Translations under genes and position numbers: made by a program
Shown here: piece by piece, positions 53,438 to 62,539 of the stretch
Numbering within the stretch: position 1 is the stretch's first letter
Layout: each line of letters opens with the position of its first letter
Source: Planctomycetota bacterium
Lineage (GTDB): Bacteria > Planctomycetota > UBA1135 > GCA-002748355
Direction: 5' to 3'
DNA length: 64,000 bases
Assembly: GCA_027021385.1 (NCBI GenBank)
Contig: JALUUL010000046.1
Location: forward strand, 59,838-123,837
The notes under the pieces: generated by a model
What the model was told of the DNA's origin: nothing
The model's input: only the letters and a program-made list of their open reading frames with translations
Database searches by the model: none

Positions 53438-54421
53438 ATGATTTCGACGCTCCGCCGGCCGCTCGCGGCCCTCTGCGCCCTCTCCCTGACGATCGCCGCC
53501 CCAGGGGCCGCCTTGAACGCGGGTCCGGCCCGGCCGGAGTTCCTCCCCGCGGCCCGCGGCCCCCTCCAGGGGAGCGGAACTCCCTCCGCGAGGAGACAGG
53601 AGCGGCCCGCCCCCGGGAAGGAAAAGAGGCCCTCCCGCCCCGCGACCAGGAAGGCCGAGCCCTCCTGGCCGAAGCTGAAATTCGTCCGGCGCAAGATCGC
53701 GAAGGAACGTCTCTACCGCTTGATCTCGAAGAAGCCCGGCCGCGCGGCCGAGGCCCGCAGGCTCCTCCTCTCCTACGGCCCGGGGGTCTGCCCGATCCTT
53801 CTCGCCGCGCTCAGGGAGAACCAGAAGGAGGGCCTGGCCGCGGAACTCGAGAACCTCCTCGACTCCCTCGTCACGCCCGAACACGCCCCCCTCCTCGTCA
53901 AGGCCTACCGGACGAACAACAGGGTCGCCGGCCGCTGGATCCTGAAGAAGCTGAAGGACTTCGAGAACCCGAGCCTGGCCCCGTTCTTCCGCAAGCGCAG
54001 CCGTGACAAGGACCCCGAAATCGCGCTGCTCGCCCGTTACGCGCTCGCGGGGCTCGGCGACCTCGACTGGCTCCCCTTCCTCGTCGACGAGGCCGCGAAG
54101 CACTGGAACGAGCGGAACGTCGAGATCCGCCGGGCGGGCGCGACGATGAAGGGCGAGGAGGCCTCGGCCCGCCTCGTGTCGATGCTCCGCGAGGCCGACG
54201 ACGGCCGCAAGGTGGCGGTCCTCAGGCTCCTGGCCGTCGCCGGGGTGAAGAGCGCGGTCGGTCCGGTCGCCTCCCTGCTCGACTCCAGCAAGCACCAGGT
54301 CCGCGTGGGCGCGGTCAACGCCCTCCGCGGCCTGGTCGACGGCGACCCGCCGTTCCGGAATCTCCCGGTCTTCGCCGCCATCGAGGAGGTCAAGAAATGG
54401 AAGCGACGCGTCGGCCGATGA
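53438..54421 (+). CDS. Secreted HEAT-repeat-like protein
   Basis: This is about 327 residues. The signal peptide is LAALCALSLTIAAPGAALNA. A Pro/Arg/Lys-rich linker (40-85) precedes alpha-helical repeats with HEAT-like spacing (EIALLARYALAGLGD, ASARLVSMLREADDGRKVAVLRLLAVAGVKSAV). The ORF track starts at 53378; ATG 53438 places the signal peptide at the N-terminus. Its stop overlaps the next gene start by four bases (ATGA), so the two are coupled. It probably binds other proteins outside the cell or in the periplasm. Confidence 0.68.
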   Translation: MISTLRRPLAALCALSLTIAAPGAALNAGPARPEFLPAARGPLQGSGTPSARRQERPAPGKEKRPSRPATRKAEPSWPKLKFVRRKIAKERLYRLISKKPGRAAEARRLLLSYGPGVCPILLAALRENQKEGLAAELENLLDSLVTPEHAPLLVKAYRTNNRVAGRWILKKLKDFENPSLAPFFRKRSRDKDPEIALLARYALAGLGDLDWLPFLVDEAAKHWNERNVEIRRAGATMKGEEASARLVSMLREADDGRKVAVLRLLAVAGVKSAVGPVASLLDSSKHQVRVGAVNALRGLVDGDPPFRNLPVFAAIEEVKKWKRRVGR

Positions 54422-55635
54422 AGGCGTTCCCGCTCGCCGCCGCGCTCCTCTGCCTCTGCCTTCCGGGAAGCGCGCAGAAGCGCAAGAAGCTCCCCCGCTG
54501 GAAGATCGATCCCTACACGAGGAACGATCCGAAGGCGATGGCGAAGGCGGGCTACGTCTCCTTCGGCCCCTTCCCCCTCGGCGACGCCCACGGCACGGAG
54601 GAAGTCGAGAAGGCCCTCGCGAAGGCCAAGATCCGCTGGGTCGAGACCGCGCATTTCCGGATCGGATCCACCCTGCCGGCCTGGACCCTTCCCTTCGACC
54701 CCAAGATCAAGAAGAAGTACCGCGCGGAACTCACCGAACTCAAGAAGAAGCTCCCCAGGGTCAAGCCCAAGACGAAGCGATTGGACCCCTGGCTCCGCCT
54801 GCACCTCTTCGCGCACCGCTGCGAGAAGCTCTACGCGGACTTCTGCAGGAGGATGAAGGTCACCGACGCGAGCTTCCCCGACAAGCCCGGGACCTACATC
54901 GACAACAAGTACATGGGCGAGGGCAAGTTCCTCGGCATGAAGCAGAAGTACGTCGTGCTCCTTTTCGACAAGTTGACCGACCACGTGCGCTACCTCAGCA
55001 CCTTCGTCGGCACGACCCAGAAATTCGCGAAGCGCCACCACTTCAAGAACTTCGGCTCCTTGCTGATCTGCACCGCCGCCGAACTCGAGGACGGCCGTCT
55101 CAAGAACGACGTCGCGATGCACTGCCACGTCGTCTGGAACGTCACGCACAACCTGATCGACGGGTACAAGCTCTACCACGTCGACATCCCCGTCTGGTTC
55201 AAGGAGGGCGCGGCGCATTGGTTCGGCCGCCGAGTCGACCCCAAGTGGAACAACTTCGACCAGAACGAGAGTTCGACCGCCGACATGCGCAGGACATGGC
55301 GCTGGGAGGTCGCCGTCCGGAGGATGATCGACTCCGACAAGTACGCCCCCTTCGCCGACGCCAGCCGCTGGCGCGACTACGGGCAGATCAGTTTCTATGA
55401 CCACCTCGCGATCTGGTCGCGGATCGATTTCCTGATGAAGACCTTCGGGGACGAGGGCTTCCGCAAGTTCCTCGACATCATGAAAGCCCCTCCGGGGAAC
55501 GGAGCCGACCTCACCTCCTCGAAGGAGATCATCAAGGTCCAGCGCAAGGCGATGCAGGAGGCCTTCGGCATGGGGCCTCTGAGCTTCGAGATGAAATGGA
55601 AGGAATGGGTCAAGAAGACCTACCCGATCCGGTGA
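54418..55635 (+). CDS. Secreted degenerate gluzincin-like (peptidase MA-type) protein
   Basis: This is 405 residues with a signal peptide (LAAALLCLCLPGSAQ). The centre, HVVWNVTHNLIDG ... PVWFKEGAAHWFG, lines up with the HExxH and downstream EG of MA-clan metallopeptidases. The first His and the Glu of HExxH read W and N (WNVTH); only the second His and the later Glu (KEGAAHW) remain. Catalysis is therefore doubtful and it may be a pseudo-enzyme or binding protein. ATG 54418 overlaps the upstream stop; the ORF-track start at 54397 lies in that gene. The Lys-rich composition differs from the surroundings. Confidence 0.7.
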   Translation: MKAFPLAAALLCLCLPGSAQKRKKLPRWKIDPYTRNDPKAMAKAGYVSFGPFPLGDAHGTEEVEKALAKAKIRWVETAHFRIGSTLPAWTLPFDPKIKKKYRAELTELKKKLPRVKPKTKRLDPWLRLHLFAHRCEKLYADFCRRMKVTDASFPDKPGTYIDNKYMGEGKFLGMKQKYVVLLFDKLTDHVRYLSTFVGTTQKFAKRHHFKNFGSLLICTAAELEDGRLKNDVAMHCHVVWNVTHNLIDGYKLYHVDIPVWFKEGAAHWFGRRVDPKWNNFDQNESSTADMRRTWRWEVAVRRMIDSDKYAPFADASRWRDYGQISFYDHLAIWSRIDFLMKTFGDEGFRKFLDIMKAPPGNGADLTSSKEIIKVQRKAMQEAFGMGPLSFEMKWKEWVKKTYPIR

Positions 55636-55712
55636 CGGCGGGCGGGGGCGGTTTCCCGGACGGCTTCCGGGCGCCCGGGGACCCGGATCTGGCTTCCGGA
55701 ACGGGCGGGGCA

Positions 55713-55718
55713 TAACCT
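55713..55718 (+). promoter_or_regulatory. -10-like TAACCT upstream of the barrel-lipoprotein gene
   Basis: GCATAACCTGG, 63 bases before the TTG start at 55781. Confidence 0.35.
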
Positions 55719-55780
55719 GGACCGCCGTTCCCGGTCGCCCCGCGCCGGCACTCCGCTCTCCGTCGCGAACAGGAGGGACC

Positions 55781-56623
55781 TTGCAGGTTCGAACGCTCCT
55801 CGTGCTGCTCCCGGTCGTCGTCCTCGGCGCGTGCAAGACCCTCCAGGTCCCGATCGTCCGGGATTTCCGCCTCCTCCCGAAGAGGTCCAAGGTCTCCCTC
55901 GAGCCCGTGGCCGGGGCGATCGAACTCGCGGGCAAGGCCAAGATGCAGAGCGCATCCGCCTTCGGAGCCGTCGACAACTCCTACGTCGGCGTCGAGTCCG
56001 GACTCAACATGGGGGACCGGGACACCGCCGTCGGAGGCACCCTGTCCTATGGGGACGGGTTCAGCGGGATCTCTTTCGGCGGCATCTTCTTCCACTCGGA
56101 ACTCGTGAAGACGACCGGGACGCTCGAGGACGACTTCGGCGCCTTGAAGGGCGGGGACAAGATCATCTCGAAGGTCGACTACACGCATCTTCGCTTCGAC
56201 TGGGTCCTTCCGATACTCGAGGCCCGCAGGATCGGCGACGCGGACCTCCGCCTGGGGGCCGGGATCTCGGTCCAGCACGACGAGTTCAAGCTCGACGCCC
56301 GGAATGACACCAAGACGCGGCGGCAGACCCTCAGCTTCAAGGACGATTTCGGCGTCCCGAAGGGACTGCTCCGCACAGAGGTCGAATGGACCCCCTTCAC
56401 GCTGAGGCTCGAGGGCGCGGCGATGAACGGGGACTTCGGCGGCCTCGGAGGGGCCTTGCTCGACTTCTCGATCTCCGGCCGATACCGGATCCAGCGTGGG
56501 ATCTCGGCCTGGGCCGGCTACTGGCGCCACAACCTCCCCGGCCAGGGGACCAAGGACGGGCTCGCCTTCGACTTCGACATGTCGATCCAGGGCTTCATGG
56601 CGGGTGTCCGCTTCGAGTTCTGA
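55781..56623 (+). CDS. Outer-membrane beta-barrel-like lipoprotein
   Basis: This is 280 residues. The start LLVLLPVVVLGAC has a lipobox (LGAC), so Cys18 is probably lipidated. The remainder alternates in short beta strands with aromatic ends (FGGIFFHSELVK, TLRLEGAAMNGDFGGLGGALLDF, GYWRHNLPGQG) and ends VRFEF, as in 8-12-stranded outer-membrane barrels. The TTG at 55781 is supported by AGGAGGG only three bases upstream and by the signal sequence. No homologue family was recognised. It is followed after 28 bases by an esterase gene, likely the same operon. Confidence 0.72.
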   Translation: MQVRTLLVLLPVVVLGACKTLQVPIVRDFRLLPKRSKVSLEPVAGAIELAGKAKMQSASAFGAVDNSYVGVESGLNMGDRDTAVGGTLSYGDGFSGISFGGIFFHSELVKTTGTLEDDFGALKGGDKIISKVDYTHLRFDWVLPILEARRIGDADLRLGAGISVQHDEFKLDARNDTKTRRQTLSFKDDFGVPKGLLRTEVEWTPFTLRLEGAAMNGDFGGLGGALLDFSISGRYRIQRGISAWAGYWRHNLPGQGTKDGLAFDFDMSIQGFMAGVRFEF

Positions 56624-56651
56624 GGTCTCGGGCGAACGGAGGACCCCCCGC

Positions 56652-59201
56652 ATGCTTCGATCCCTTCCCTTCGCCGTTCTCTCGATCCTCCCCGGCCTCG
56701 CGGCGCAACATTCGCCGCCGCGCGTATCCCTCCCCGAAGGATGGCTCCACGTCGAGGCGGTCGACCCGAGGGGGCGCCGCCCCTTCCTTCCGGACACGGT
56801 CTACGCGCGGCGCCTTCTCGAGAAGGACGCTCCCTTCCCGAAGCCCGGCGACGAGGAACGAGGGGCCTCGGGCAAACGGGCTTCCTGGCGCAAGGTCCCT
56901 TCCGACGCGAAGGGGAACGTCCGCTGCGGGCGCGGCGGCTTCGCGGCGGCCATCGTCCGCGCGAAGCCCGGCGTCTACCTCTGCGCCCTCCGGGGCGCGT
57001 CCGTCCTCTTCGTCGACGGGACCCCCTTTCCCGGCGACGTCTACGGCAACGGCGACTGGAAGGTCCCCGTCGAACTGAAGGAGACGAGCCACGTCTTCGT
57101 GACGGGGATCCGCGGGGGATTCCGGCTCCGCTTCGAGGCCGCCGCCCAGAGGGAACGCGTCCGGATCGCGGCCTTCGACCGCCTGCTCCCCGACGTCGTG
57201 CGGGGAGAACCCTTCGAGGAATGGGCGGGTCTCCTCCTGGTGAACACGACCCTGAAGGCCAGCGGCCCGCTGCGCCTCGTCGTCGAGGGCCCGGGGATCG
57301 AACGAGCCGAGACCTCGATCCCCGAGGGGCTCCCCCCGCTCGGCATGCAGAAGGCGCCGGTCAGGCTGCGCGGCGCGCCGCTCGACCAGGAGTTCCCTTC
57401 CGCCGAGGGAGGGGTCGAAATCCGCCTGCGCCTCCTGGACGCGAAGGGAGCCGTCCTCGCCGAGGACCGAGCGAAGCTCCGGATCCTCGAGCCCTCGGCC
57501 CCCCACCGGCACACCTTCCTCTCCCAGATCGACGCCTCCGCCCAGGAATACGCGGTCCTAAGGCCCGCCCCCGCCGCCGCGGGGGCGGCCTCCCGCCCCG
57601 CCTCCTCGAAGACGGGCCTGGTCCTGAGCCTGCACGGCGCCGGCGTCCCCTGCCTCAATCAGGCCCGGGCCTACTCGCCGAAGGCCGATTTCTGGATCGT
57701 CGCGCCGACGAACCGAAGACGCTTCGGTTTCGACTGGCAGGACTGGGGCAGGCGCGACGCCTACGAGGTCCTCGACGAGGCCCTGCGGCGGAGCGGCGTT
57801 TCGAGACGCCGCGTCTACCTGACCGGCCATTCGATGGGCGGGCATGGGACCTGGCACCTCGCGGCGAACGACCCCGACGGCTTCGCGGCCGCGGCCCCGA
57901 GCGCCGGCTGGGCGGATTTCGACAGTTACACGGGGAGGCCCGGGACCCCGCTGGCCGATCTCTGGGACCGCGCGGACCTCGCTTCCCTGACGCGAAGGCT
58001 CCTCCCTAACCTCCTGCGCATCCCCCTCTTCGTCCTGCACGGAACGAAGGACCAAAGCGTCCCCTTGCGCGAGGCCGAGGGGATGCTGAAGGCGCTCGCC
58101 GAGGCCGGCCGGAGCGAGGTCCCCCACCACTTCGAGAAGGGGGCCGGACACTGGTGGGACGGGAAGAAGGCCGAGGGCGCGGACTGCGTCGACTGGCCCG
58201 GGATCTTCGATCTCTTCCGCGCCTCGGAGATCGGGGACGAGCCCGACGAGATCTCCTTCCTGACCGTCTCGCCCGACATCGACCGCGACCATCACTGGAT
58301 CTCGGTCTTCCAGCCGCTCGAATACGGACGTCCGATCTCGGTGAAGGCCCGCCGCGACCGCAAGAAGAGGCGGGTCGTGATCGAGACGCGGAACCTGCGC
58401 GCCTTCGCGATCCGCATGCCCCCGGAGGCCGCCGCCCTCGAACCGCGCGCGCCCTTCGACCCGGCGACGGCCTGGCGCCTCGTCATCGACGGGGTCGAAT
58501 GCGTGCTCGCGCCGCAAGCCCTCGCCGGCAAGCGACCCGTGCTCCACCTCCGCCGGGAGGAAGGGAAGGAGACCCCCGCGGGCGAGGCGCCCTTCCTCCT
58601 CACCGGAGGCCCGCCGCCTCCCTCCGAAAAGGGCCCCGGCCACGAGGGTCCGATCAAGCGGGCCTTCGACCACGACTTCGTCCTCGTCTACGGCACGGCC
58701 GGGAACGAGGAGGAACGCGCGCTCCTCCTCGCCCGCGCGCGCTACGACGCCGGCGTCTTTTGGTATCGCGGGAACGGCCGCGCGCGCGTCCTCAGCGACC
58801 GCTTCTACCTCGCCCACGCGAGGGAACCCTGGCTGCGCGACGCGAACCTGGTCCTCTACGGAAACGCGGACAGCAACGCGGCCTGGAAGCCCCTCGTCCC
58901 CGGCGAGACCCCCCTCCTCGCGCGTCGTGGGCGTCTCGTCTGGAACCTCAAGGGCCGACGAACCTCCTTCGACGGGCCGGACCTCGCGGCCTTCGTCCTG
59001 CGCCCCCGTCCCGATCGCGACGGACGGCTCCTCCTCCTCTGCGCGGACACCGGACCCCGGGGCGCCCGCGCCGCCTTCCGCCACCTCTTCTTCGTCTCGG
59101 GCGTCGGCTATCCCGACTACGTGCTCTTCGGCTCGGACGTCCTCCTCAGAGGGGATCCGGCCGTCCGCTTCGCCGGCTTCTTCGACCACCGCTGGCGCTG
59201 A
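56652..59201 (+). CDS. Secreted alpha/beta hydrolase (prolyl-oligopeptidase/esterase type)
   Basis: This is 849 residues. A signal peptide (FAVLSILPGLAAQ) precedes a beta-rich N-terminal region to about residue 320. The hydrolase core has the nucleophile elbow TGHSMGGHGTW, the Asp in LHGTKDQSVP, and the His in EKGAGHWW. GHSMGG is typical of esterases and S9 peptidases, and the oxyanion region LSLHGAG fits. The C-terminal 250 residues are of unknown fold. The ORF-track start at 56496 lies in the barrel gene; ATG 56652 has GGAGGA at -9. Substrate unknown. Confidence 0.85.
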   Translation: MLRSLPFAVLSILPGLAAQHSPPRVSLPEGWLHVEAVDPRGRRPFLPDTVYARRLLEKDAPFPKPGDEERGASGKRASWRKVPSDAKGNVRCGRGGFAAAIVRAKPGVYLCALRGASVLFVDGTPFPGDVYGNGDWKVPVELKETSHVFVTGIRGGFRLRFEAAAQRERVRIAAFDRLLPDVVRGEPFEEWAGLLLVNTTLKASGPLRLVVEGPGIERAETSIPEGLPPLGMQKAPVRLRGAPLDQEFPSAEGGVEIRLRLLDAKGAVLAEDRAKLRILEPSAPHRHTFLSQIDASAQEYAVLRPAPAAAGAASRPASSKTGLVLSLHGAGVPCLNQARAYSPKADFWIVAPTNRRRFGFDWQDWGRRDAYEVLDEALRRSGVSRRRVYLTGHSMGGHGTWHLAANDPDGFAAAAPSAGWADFDSYTGRPGTPLADLWDRADLASLTRRLLPNLLRIPLFVLHGTKDQSVPLREAEGMLKALAEAGRSEVPHHFEKGAGHWWDGKKAEGADCVDWPGIFDLFRASEIGDEPDEISFLTVSPDIDRDHHWISVFQPLEYGRPISVKARRDRKKRRVVIETRNLRAFAIRMPPEAAALEPRAPFDPATAWRLVIDGVECVLAPQALAGKRPVLHLRREEGKETPAGEAPFLLTGGPPPPSEKGPGHEGPIKRAFDHDFVLVYGTAGNEEERALLLARARYDAGVFWYRGNGRARVLSDRFYLAHAREPWLRDANLVLYGNADSNAAWKPLVPGETPLLARRGRLVWNLKGRRTSFDGPDLAAFVLRPRPDRDGRLLLLCADTGPRGARAAFRHLFFVSGVGYPDYVLFGSDVLLRGDPAVRFAGFFDHRWR

Positions 59202-59216
59202 CCCGCCGCCGGCGGG
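59202..59216. terminator. GC hairpin between convergent genes
   Basis: CCCGCC, 3-base loop, GGCGGG, right after the esterase stop and 46 bases before the stop of the opposing ELWxxDGT gene. Confidence 0.35.
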
Positions 59217-59261
59217 ACCCCGCCCCCTCCCGAAGAAGAGCCTGGCAAGGACGTGAGGAGA

Positions 59262-61055
59262 TCACTGGCCGGGGTAGAGGGTGACTCCGTTCGTCCCGGC
59301 GAGCCCGTTCTTCTTCAGGTAGAAGGTCTGCACCTCGATCTCGACCCCCTTCAGCGAGGGAGTGTTCGGGATCTTGCCGACCGTGATCTTCCAGGTCTTG
59401 CCGTTCACGGTGCCGACATAGGTGATCGCCGGCTTCTTGAGATCGGGGTAGATATCGCAGGTCATGAAGGTCGGCGGACTCCCGTCCCGTTGTCCGATGA
59501 TCGTGACCGTGATCGTCGGCGCCCCGGGTCCGACGGGAGCCCCCTCCCCCCGCAACTCGAGGAATCCGTCGAGGACCGGATCGCTCGTCGTAAGACGCGG
59601 CTCGGCCCCCGTCCCCCCGCAACCCCGGCCGTGCGGCATGGTCACCGCGCCCGGATCGAGGACGTAGGGTTCTTTTCCCGTGGTCGCCGTGGCCCCAGCC
59701 AAGAACACTTTTCCGCCAATGGCGAGGAACAGGTCCGGCGCGAAGGAGCCCGGCCCCGGGACGTAATCCTTGAACATCCGTGTCCCCTTGGCCGTGTAGT
59801 CCGAGCGCCAGACCTCCCTCCCCGCCCTCCCGTTCAGGAGGCCGCCCTGGAACCACAAATAGCGGTCTCCGAGAGCCAGATAACTATCGGGACGGTCGGT
59901 GGTCAGCTTGGTCAGAGTCGGACTCCCATTGGTCATGGCCAACGAGTACAGACCTCGGATCGTGGGCGGAGACAAGGGGCTGATGATCCGGAACACGATG
60001 CCCCGCGGCGTCGGAAGGAAATCTTCCGGCCAGGATCCCTTGTAGCCTGGGGCGATGTCGGTCAGCCGCCTCGTCGAAGCGGGGGTCCCACGCGTGGCCC
60101 AGACCTCCTGACCGTTCAATCTCGTCGAGGTCGCGAAAAAGACTTCTTCGCCGGATCCGACGAAACCGCGCACATCCCCTCGCCAGAGGCCTTGACTCCA
60201 AGTCCTGCGGGTCGGTTCGATCCCCGGAGACGTGTCCTTCAACATCATGGTTCCTCGAGCCGTTCCATCGGAGACCCAGGGCTCGAATCCATGCTTCCCG
60301 TCGTGGGCGAAGAAGTAACACCGCCCTCGGTAAACCGTGAGATCCTGGATGAGGCTCTCCCTCGAACCCGGCCAGATGTCCTTCACGAGCTTCGTTCCGG
60401 CCGGAGTCATGTCGGTAATGACGAGTTCCTGGCCGTATCCGCTCATCAGTTTCTTGCAGATCACACGGTTCCCGAAGTTCCTCAAGTAGTAGATGTTTCG
60501 AATCCCGGTCGAGCGGGTTCCCGAGGCCGTGCCGTCGGTCTCGAAGAGCAAGGTGGGATAGAGGTGGAAGTAGAGTTTTCCCCGGTAGTAGAGGGGGCGG
60601 TATGGGCCTTTCGGCAGATAGGAGTAAGACCATGTGCTTCCCGAACCCGGCGTCAGGTCCTTGACGAGCCAGACCTTCAGACCGTCGAAGGCCCAAAGTT
60701 CCCGCCCCGTCTTCGGCTCCGTCGCGAGGAAGTAGAGGATGCTCGGGGTTTTCGCGAACAACCTGGGCGAACTCCCCTGAGTTCCGGGATTGATGTCCAG
60801 GAGCAAACGGGTCCCCGCCGGGGTGCCGTCGGAAATGAACAGCTCCGGCCCCGTGGCGGGCGTGGTGGCCCGGAACACGAATTTCCCGCGGAACTCCGTC
60901 CAGAAATCGCCCCCGAGGGAGGTGATGGACGAGCCCTTCCCGGGATTGAGGTCCTTGAGAAGCGTGATCTGAGCCGGGAGCGTGGAACCGAGCCAGAGGG
61001 ACGCGCAGGGGACAAGAGCAAGGAAACGCAGAACGAATGAGGGCATGGCGATCAT
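59262..61055 (-). CDS. Secreted ELWxxDGT-repeat protein with the shared C-terminal domain
   Basis: This is 597 residues. Signal peptide: MPSFVLRFLALVPCASLWLG. About nine repeats follow with the core ELFISDGTPAGTRLLLDI, ELWAFDG, EPWVSDGTARGTMMLKD, EVWRSDYTAKGTRMFKD. These repeats are thought to form secreted beta-propeller-like surface proteins of unknown function. The last 125 residues (HGRGCGGTGAEPRLTTSD ... TNGVTLYPGQ) match the shared C-terminal domain. The track frame continues upstream to 61310 with a Pro/Arg-rich run; ATG 61055 or 61046 places the signal peptide properly. It is the intact counterpart of the damaged gene at 33924. Confidence 0.85.
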   Translation of the reverse strand: MIAMPSFVLRFLALVPCASLWLGSTLPAQITLLKDLNPGKGSSITSLGGDFWTEFRGKFVFRATTPATGPELFISDGTPAGTRLLLDINPGTQGSSPRLFAKTPSILYFLATEPKTGRELWAFDGLKVWLVKDLTPGSGSTWSYSYLPKGPYRPLYYRGKLYFHLYPTLLFETDGTASGTRSTGIRNIYYLRNFGNRVICKKLMSGYGQELVITDMTPAGTKLVKDIWPGSRESLIQDLTVYRGRCYFFAHDGKHGFEPWVSDGTARGTMMLKDTSPGIEPTRRTWSQGLWRGDVRGFVGSGEEVFFATSTRLNGQEVWATRGTPASTRRLTDIAPGYKGSWPEDFLPTPRGIVFRIISPLSPPTIRGLYSLAMTNGSPTLTKLTTDRPDSYLALGDRYLWFQGGLLNGRAGREVWRSDYTAKGTRMFKDYVPGPGSFAPDLFLAIGGKVFLAGATATTGKEPYVLDPGAVTMPHGRGCGGTGAEPRLTTSDPVLDGFLELRGEGAPVGPGAPTITVTIIGQRDGSPPTFMTCDIYPDLKKPAITYVGTVNGKTWKITVGKIPNTPSLKGVEIEVQTFYLKKNGLAGTNGVTLYPGQ

Positions 61056-61201
61056 GGAAATATATTGCGGACCAATCGCAAGCCCGGCAATCCCCCGACC
61101 CGGCTCCCCTCGAGTTCCCCTCCAGCCCTGAGCCTTCCGGAAGGGGCGAAGCCCGGACCCCGGCCCCATCGCATTTCCACCCGGGCGGATTGCCCGGACT
61201 A

Positions 61202-61249
61202 ACATACGGCTTTTTTTACGTATGTCGTTTTCTACGTACGTCGATTTTG
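61202..61249 (+). repeat. Three tandem 16-bp imperfect repeats upstream of the ATPase pair
   Basis: ACATACGGCTTTTTTT, ACGTATGTCGTTTTCT and ACGTACGTCGATTTTG lie end to end (61202-61217, 61218-61233, 61234-61249). Pairwise identity is 11-12 of 16. They are AT-rich against a GC-rich background, 82 bases before ATG 61331. ACATACG and CGTATGT are also an inverted pair, and the third unit contains ACGTACGT. This is probably a binding array for a regulator; the winged-helix protein encoded at 62536 is the obvious candidate. Confidence 0.7.
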
Positions 61250-61330
61250 ACAGAATGCCCTCGGAGGCGGCGGCGGCCGGCTCCCCCGCCGGGCGGGCGG
61301 GATCCGACACCCCACGCGAGGGAGGGGAAG

Positions 61331-62539
61331 ATGCGCGCGAATCCGGGAGGGATGATCGCCCCGGCCGAGGTCGTCGGACGGGACCGCTTGATCGCCGAAC
61401 TCTGGAGGGTCCTCGAACAGCGGAGCCTCGTTCTCGACGCCGAGCGCCGGATCGGCAAGACCTGCATGATCCGGAAGATGACCGCGGAACCGCCCCCCGG
61501 CGTCGTCGCGGTCTACCGCGACCTCGAGGGGATGAGGACCCCGCAGGAGTTCGCCGAATCCGTCGTGCGCGACGGCCTGAACCATCTCGGCCGCATCGGG
61601 CGCACCGCCTGGAAGCTGAAACGATGGGCCGGGAAGCTCGGGGGCGCCGAGCTGAAGGGCAAGTTCAAGCTCCCCGAGGACCTCGGCCCGCACTGGAAGG
61701 CTCTCCTCGAGGAGTTCTGCTCCGCGCTCTGCGAGGGGCGGGAGGAGCGCGTCCTGTTCTTCTGGGACGAGGTCCCGCTGATGCTCCAGAATTTCATGCG
61801 GCGCGACGGCGGGGCGGAGGCGATGGAGCTGCTCGATCTCCTGCGCTCCCTCCGGCAGACGACCCCCAATCTCAGGATGGTCTTCACCGGTTCGATCGGG
61901 ATCGCGAACCTGATCGACCGCCTGCACGAGACCGGCCATCCCGGGGACCCGACGAACGACATGGCCCAGGTCGACGTGCCGCCCCTCGCCCACGTCCACG
62001 CGGTCCGCCTCGCCCACGCGCTCTTCCTCGGCGAGGGCCTGCTCCCCGAGGGGAGCCCCCCCGACGCGGCCTGCGAACTCCTGGCGGCCGAAACGGACGG
62101 CGTCCCCTACTACATCCACCACCTCGTCGACCGCCTCGCGATCGAGAAGGAACGCCCGACGACCGCCCGCATCCGCGCGCTGATCGAGCGGGCTCTCCGC
62201 GACCCCGCCGACCCCTGGCACCTCGCCCACTTCCGGGAACGCCTGCTTCCCTCCTACGGGCCGGCCCGGGGGCCGCTCGCGCGCCGCGTCCTCGACCTCC
62301 TCGCCTTCGAGGACGACCTCTGCGGGTTCGCGCGGCTCGCGAACCTCCTCGCGGGGACCGGCGCGCCGGTGCCCGCCGACGATCTCCGCCCGATGCTGCG
62401 CGCCCTGACGCGCGACCACTACCTGATCCGCGAGGAAGGCTGGCGCTTCCGCTTCCCGCTCGTGCAGCGATGGTGGCGGCGCCGGCTCGAGGGCCTGGAG
62501 TCGCCGCGTCCGGCCGCGACCCGGGAGGACGGCGCGTGA
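61331..62539 (+). CDS. AAA-like ATPase of a two-gene module
   Basis: This is 402 residues. Residues 12-215 are an archaeal-type ATPase fold: VVGRDRLIAELWRVLEQRSLVL, P-loop ERRIGKTCM (GKT, lacking the first Gly), Walker B RVLFFWDEVPLML, and sensor MVFTGSIGI. The rest is helical with a winged-helix-like end (LRALTRDHYLIREEGWRFRF). It resembles the family of ATPases with a restriction-, signalling- or defence-type setting, but the function is unknown. ATG 61331 follows GGGAGGGG closely; the ORF-track start at 61037 is 98 residues upstream. Its stop overlaps the next start as GTGA, so the two ATPases are coupled. Confidence 0.72.
   Translation: MRANPGGMIAPAEVVGRDRLIAELWRVLEQRSLVLDAERRIGKTCMIRKMTAEPPPGVVAVYRDLEGMRTPQEFAESVVRDGLNHLGRIGRTAWKLKRWAGKLGGAELKGKFKLPEDLGPHWKALLEEFCSALCEGREERVLFFWDEVPLMLQNFMRRDGGAEAMELLDLLRSLRQTTPNLRMVFTGSIGIANLIDRLHETGHPGDPTNDMAQVDVPPLAHVHAVRLAHALFLGEGLLPEGSPPDAACELLAAETDGVPYYIHHLVDRLAIEKERPTTARIRALIERALRDPADPWHLAHFRERLLPSYGPARGPLARRVLDLLAFEDDLCGFARLANLLAGTGAPVPADDLRPMLRALTRDHYLIREEGWRFRFPLVQRWWRRRLEGLESPRPAATREDGA

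Noticed and set aside
61247-61252. TTGACA as a -35 box
   Set aside because: A perfect TTGACA, but no -10-like hexamer follows at 16-18 bases. It lies on the last repeat unit and I treat it as coincidence.
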